Part shown: positions 62,891 through 64,000 of the stretch, in pieces
How positions within the stretch are numbered: position 1 is the stretch's first letter
Layout of the letters: every line of letters begins with the position of its first letter
Source: Gordonia spumicola
GTDB lineage: Bacteria; Actinomycetota; Actinomycetes; Mycobacteriales; Mycobacteriaceae
Direction of reading: 5' to 3'
DNA length: 64,000 bases
Assembly (NCBI RefSeq): GCF_009932475.1
Contig: NZ_BJOV01000003.1
Coordinates: 806,001-870,000, forward strand
The notes under the pieces: model-generated
The model's input: the letters and a program-made list of their open reading frames with translations, nothing else
Told to the model about the DNA's origin: nothing
Database searches by the model: none
Program-made: the position numbers and the translations under genes

Positions 62891-62895
62891 GAGGC

Positions 62896-63303
62896 ATGTC
62901 GCCCGTCTCGTCGTCCCGAAACCCGCTCGGTCCGCTCGCCGTCGCAGCGTGCTGCGATCTCATCGCGCTCGTGGTCTTCGTCGCCATCGGCCGTCGCAGC
63001 CACGACGAGGCCGAGTCGGTCGCCGGTTTCCTGCACACCCTGTGGCCGTTCGTGGTCGGCGCGGCCGTGGGCTGGGCCATCGCATACGCGGTCACCCGTT
63101 CACGCGGATTCCTGCCGTCGCGGATCGTGCCGGACGGTCTGGTGATCTGGGTGTCAACGGTGATCGTCGGCATGGTGCTGCGCGTGGTGTCCGATCAGGG
63201 AACCGCGGTCTCGTTCGTCATCGTCGCGTCGATCGCCACGGGCGTGCTCCTCGTCGGCTGGCGCGGCCTGGCCGCCGTCGCCGACGGCCGCCGGAGGGCT
63301 TGA
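62896..63303 (+). CDS. DUF3054 membrane protein
   Basis: A 135-residue protein with four TM helices (AACCDLIALVVFVAIGRRSH, FVVGAAVGWAIAYAVTR, WVSTVIVGMVLRVVSDQGTA, SFVIVASIATGVLLVGWRG). The IGRRSHDE motif after TM1 and LRVVSDQGTA are characteristic of the actinobacterial DUF3054 family, function unknown. GGAGG is only one or two bases before the ATG, closer than usual. It lies five bases from the previous stop, so probably in an mmpL3-led transcript. Confidence 0.85.
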   Translation: MSPVSSSRNPLGPLAVAACCDLIALVVFVAIGRRSHDEAESVAGFLHTLWPFVVGAAVGWAIAYAVTRSRGFLPSRIVPDGLVIWVSTVIVGMVLRVVSDQGTAVSFVIVASIATGVLLVGWRGLAAVADGRRRA

Positions 63304-63307
63304 ACCG

Positions 63308-64000
63308 TCAGCGCGTGGAGACGCGGAAGTACTTCTGCGCCACCTGGAGCGCCGCCGTCCCCGACTTGTCTCCGTCGCAGTAGACGACGATCACCTTGCC
63401 GCCCTGGATGCCGACGAACCAGCCCGGTCCCTTCGGGCCGTTGGTTCCGACGAGGGCGCGCAGTCCGGGCGCATTCGTGATGTCGCTGGCGTCTCCCTTG
63501 CGGGCGATCGTCGCCATCTGACCGAGGATGTCGCGACTGACGGCAGGCGTCAGCGCTCCGAGTTCGCCGTTGTCGACCTTGGTCGTCGCCCCGTTGATGA
63601 CGTACGGCGCGACGGACTCTCGTCTGCCAGCGTCGGCGCGTGCGAGGGCGACGCCGAGGGCGCCCATGTTGAGCATCGACGCGGTGAAGGAGTCGGGCGA
63701 GAAGCGGGCCGTCGACACCGTCGGCGTCGGGTCGCGCGGAACGCTCACACCGGGCGCGACGAACCTGACGCCGAGCCCGTAGTGATGCAGGACGTCGTGT
63801 GCGGCCCGCGTGTCGTCTCGGGCTCCGGGCACCGCGCGGTCGACCGCGTCGAAGACCGGCCTCAGCACACTGCCGGTCGCGTACGAGAGCGCGGGTTCGA
63901 TCTTGGCGGCGGATGCGGCGTCGTTCTGCGCCATCGCGAGGACTCCGCCGGTCTGCGCGTCGAAGATCATCATCGCCGCGGGCTGCGCGACGTCGACGAC
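63308..64000 (-). CDS. Penicillin-binding-protein-like transpeptidase domain, degenerate (5' part beyond right edge)
   Basis: The visible 230 residues are the C-terminal part of a PBP transpeptidase fold: MMIFDAQTGGVLAMAQND, then SYATGSVLRPVFDAVDRAV, GLGVRFVAPGVSVPRDP, MLNMGALGVALARADAGRR and GTNGPKGPGWFVGIQGG. In an active PBP the S-x-x-K nucleophile motif and K-T-G are expected; here the aligned positions read SVLR and GTNG, so the domain is probably not catalytic. The start and any TM anchor lie outside the window. Convergent with the DUF3054 gene. Confidence 0.75.
   Translation of the reverse strand, partial: VVDVAQPAAMMIFDAQTGGVLAMAQNDAASAAKIEPALSYATGSVLRPVFDAVDRAVPGARDDTRAAHDVLHHYGLGVRFVAPGVSVPRDPTPTVSTARFSPDSFTASMLNMGALGVALARADAGRRESVAPYVINGATTKVDNGELGALTPAVSRDILGQMATIARKGDASDITNAPGLRALVGTNGPKGPGWFVGIQGGKVIVVYCDGDKSGTAALQVAQKYFRVSTR

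Noticed and set aside
1-64000. CRISPR arrays, insertion sequences or prophage genes
   Set aside because: No regularly spaced repeats, no transposase- or integrase-like reading frames and no phage structural genes were seen.

Overview
The window is high-GC actinobacterial chromosome from a mycolic-acid-containing genus (order Mycobacteriales). Gordonia or a close relative is my best guess, but the genus is an inference. The support is an arabinogalactan arabinofuranosyltransferase (AftD), the trehalose monomycolate transporter MmpL3, an MmpS-type protein, an MspA-type porin and a GTP-dependent PEP carboxykinase. Much of 24.8-62.9 kb also keeps the gene set and order of the M. tuberculosis Rv0204c-Rv0243 region as I remember it (fadA2, fabG4, htdX, tetR, lpqI, DUF2613, aftD, acyltransferase, DUF3068, GT-C-like membrane protein, glycosyltransferase, methyltransferase, pckG, NYN protein, trmB, mmpL3).

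Layout. 0-2.9 kb: dnaX (cut by the left edge), the aspartate aminotransferase, SRP RNA and tRNA-Ser(GGA). 2.9-11.6 kb: ackA-pta with a TetR gene upstream, a cation-efflux protein, small membrane proteins, a thioesterase and endonuclease IV. 11.7-13.6 kb: fadE5. 13.7-18.4 kb: an accessory stretch with an XRE/nSTAND-WD40 pair, a 54-residue exported peptide and a lipoprotein. 18.5-24.7 kb: ArsR/MFS pair, ACT protein, SDR dehydrogenase, a secreted protein with a filamentous-haemagglutinin (TPS) type domain, and a VanW protein. 24.8-37.1 kb: beta-oxidation cluster, lpqI, aftD, acyltransferase and DUF3068. 37.1-43.4 kb: a visibly AT-richer island carrying a polymorphic-toxin locus. 43.4-53.0 kb: flippase, CitE-like lyase, envelope glycosylation genes and an ABC-permease-MmpS operon. 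53.1-64.0 kb: pckG, two P-loop-like proteins, trmB, NYN protein, mmpL3, two membrane proteins and a PBP-like protein cut by the right edge.

The most interesting part is the island. On the minus strand it reads MspA-like porin, two-TM membrane protein, membrane-anchored toxin ending in a Tox-REase-5 nuclease domain, Imm52-like immunity protein, and further unknown immunity-like genes. I read this as a possible mycomembrane-adapted polymorphic toxin system. Both the porin and the toxin carry a one-base frame disruption, and the toxin break lies inside its predicted catalytic E-A-K motif. Both could be real decay or sequencing error.

A second theme is a probable fatty-acid regulon. The 14-base palindrome TTACYNNNNAGTAA occurs upstream of fadE5, between fadA2 and fabG4, and in front of the tetR gene beside that cluster, although fadE5 lies 13 kb away. 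Strong hairpins separate many transcription units. A short dispersed palindromic element (core TCGACTGCGCTCGA) occurs in intergenic DNA and appears to have been absorbed into the 3' end of pta.
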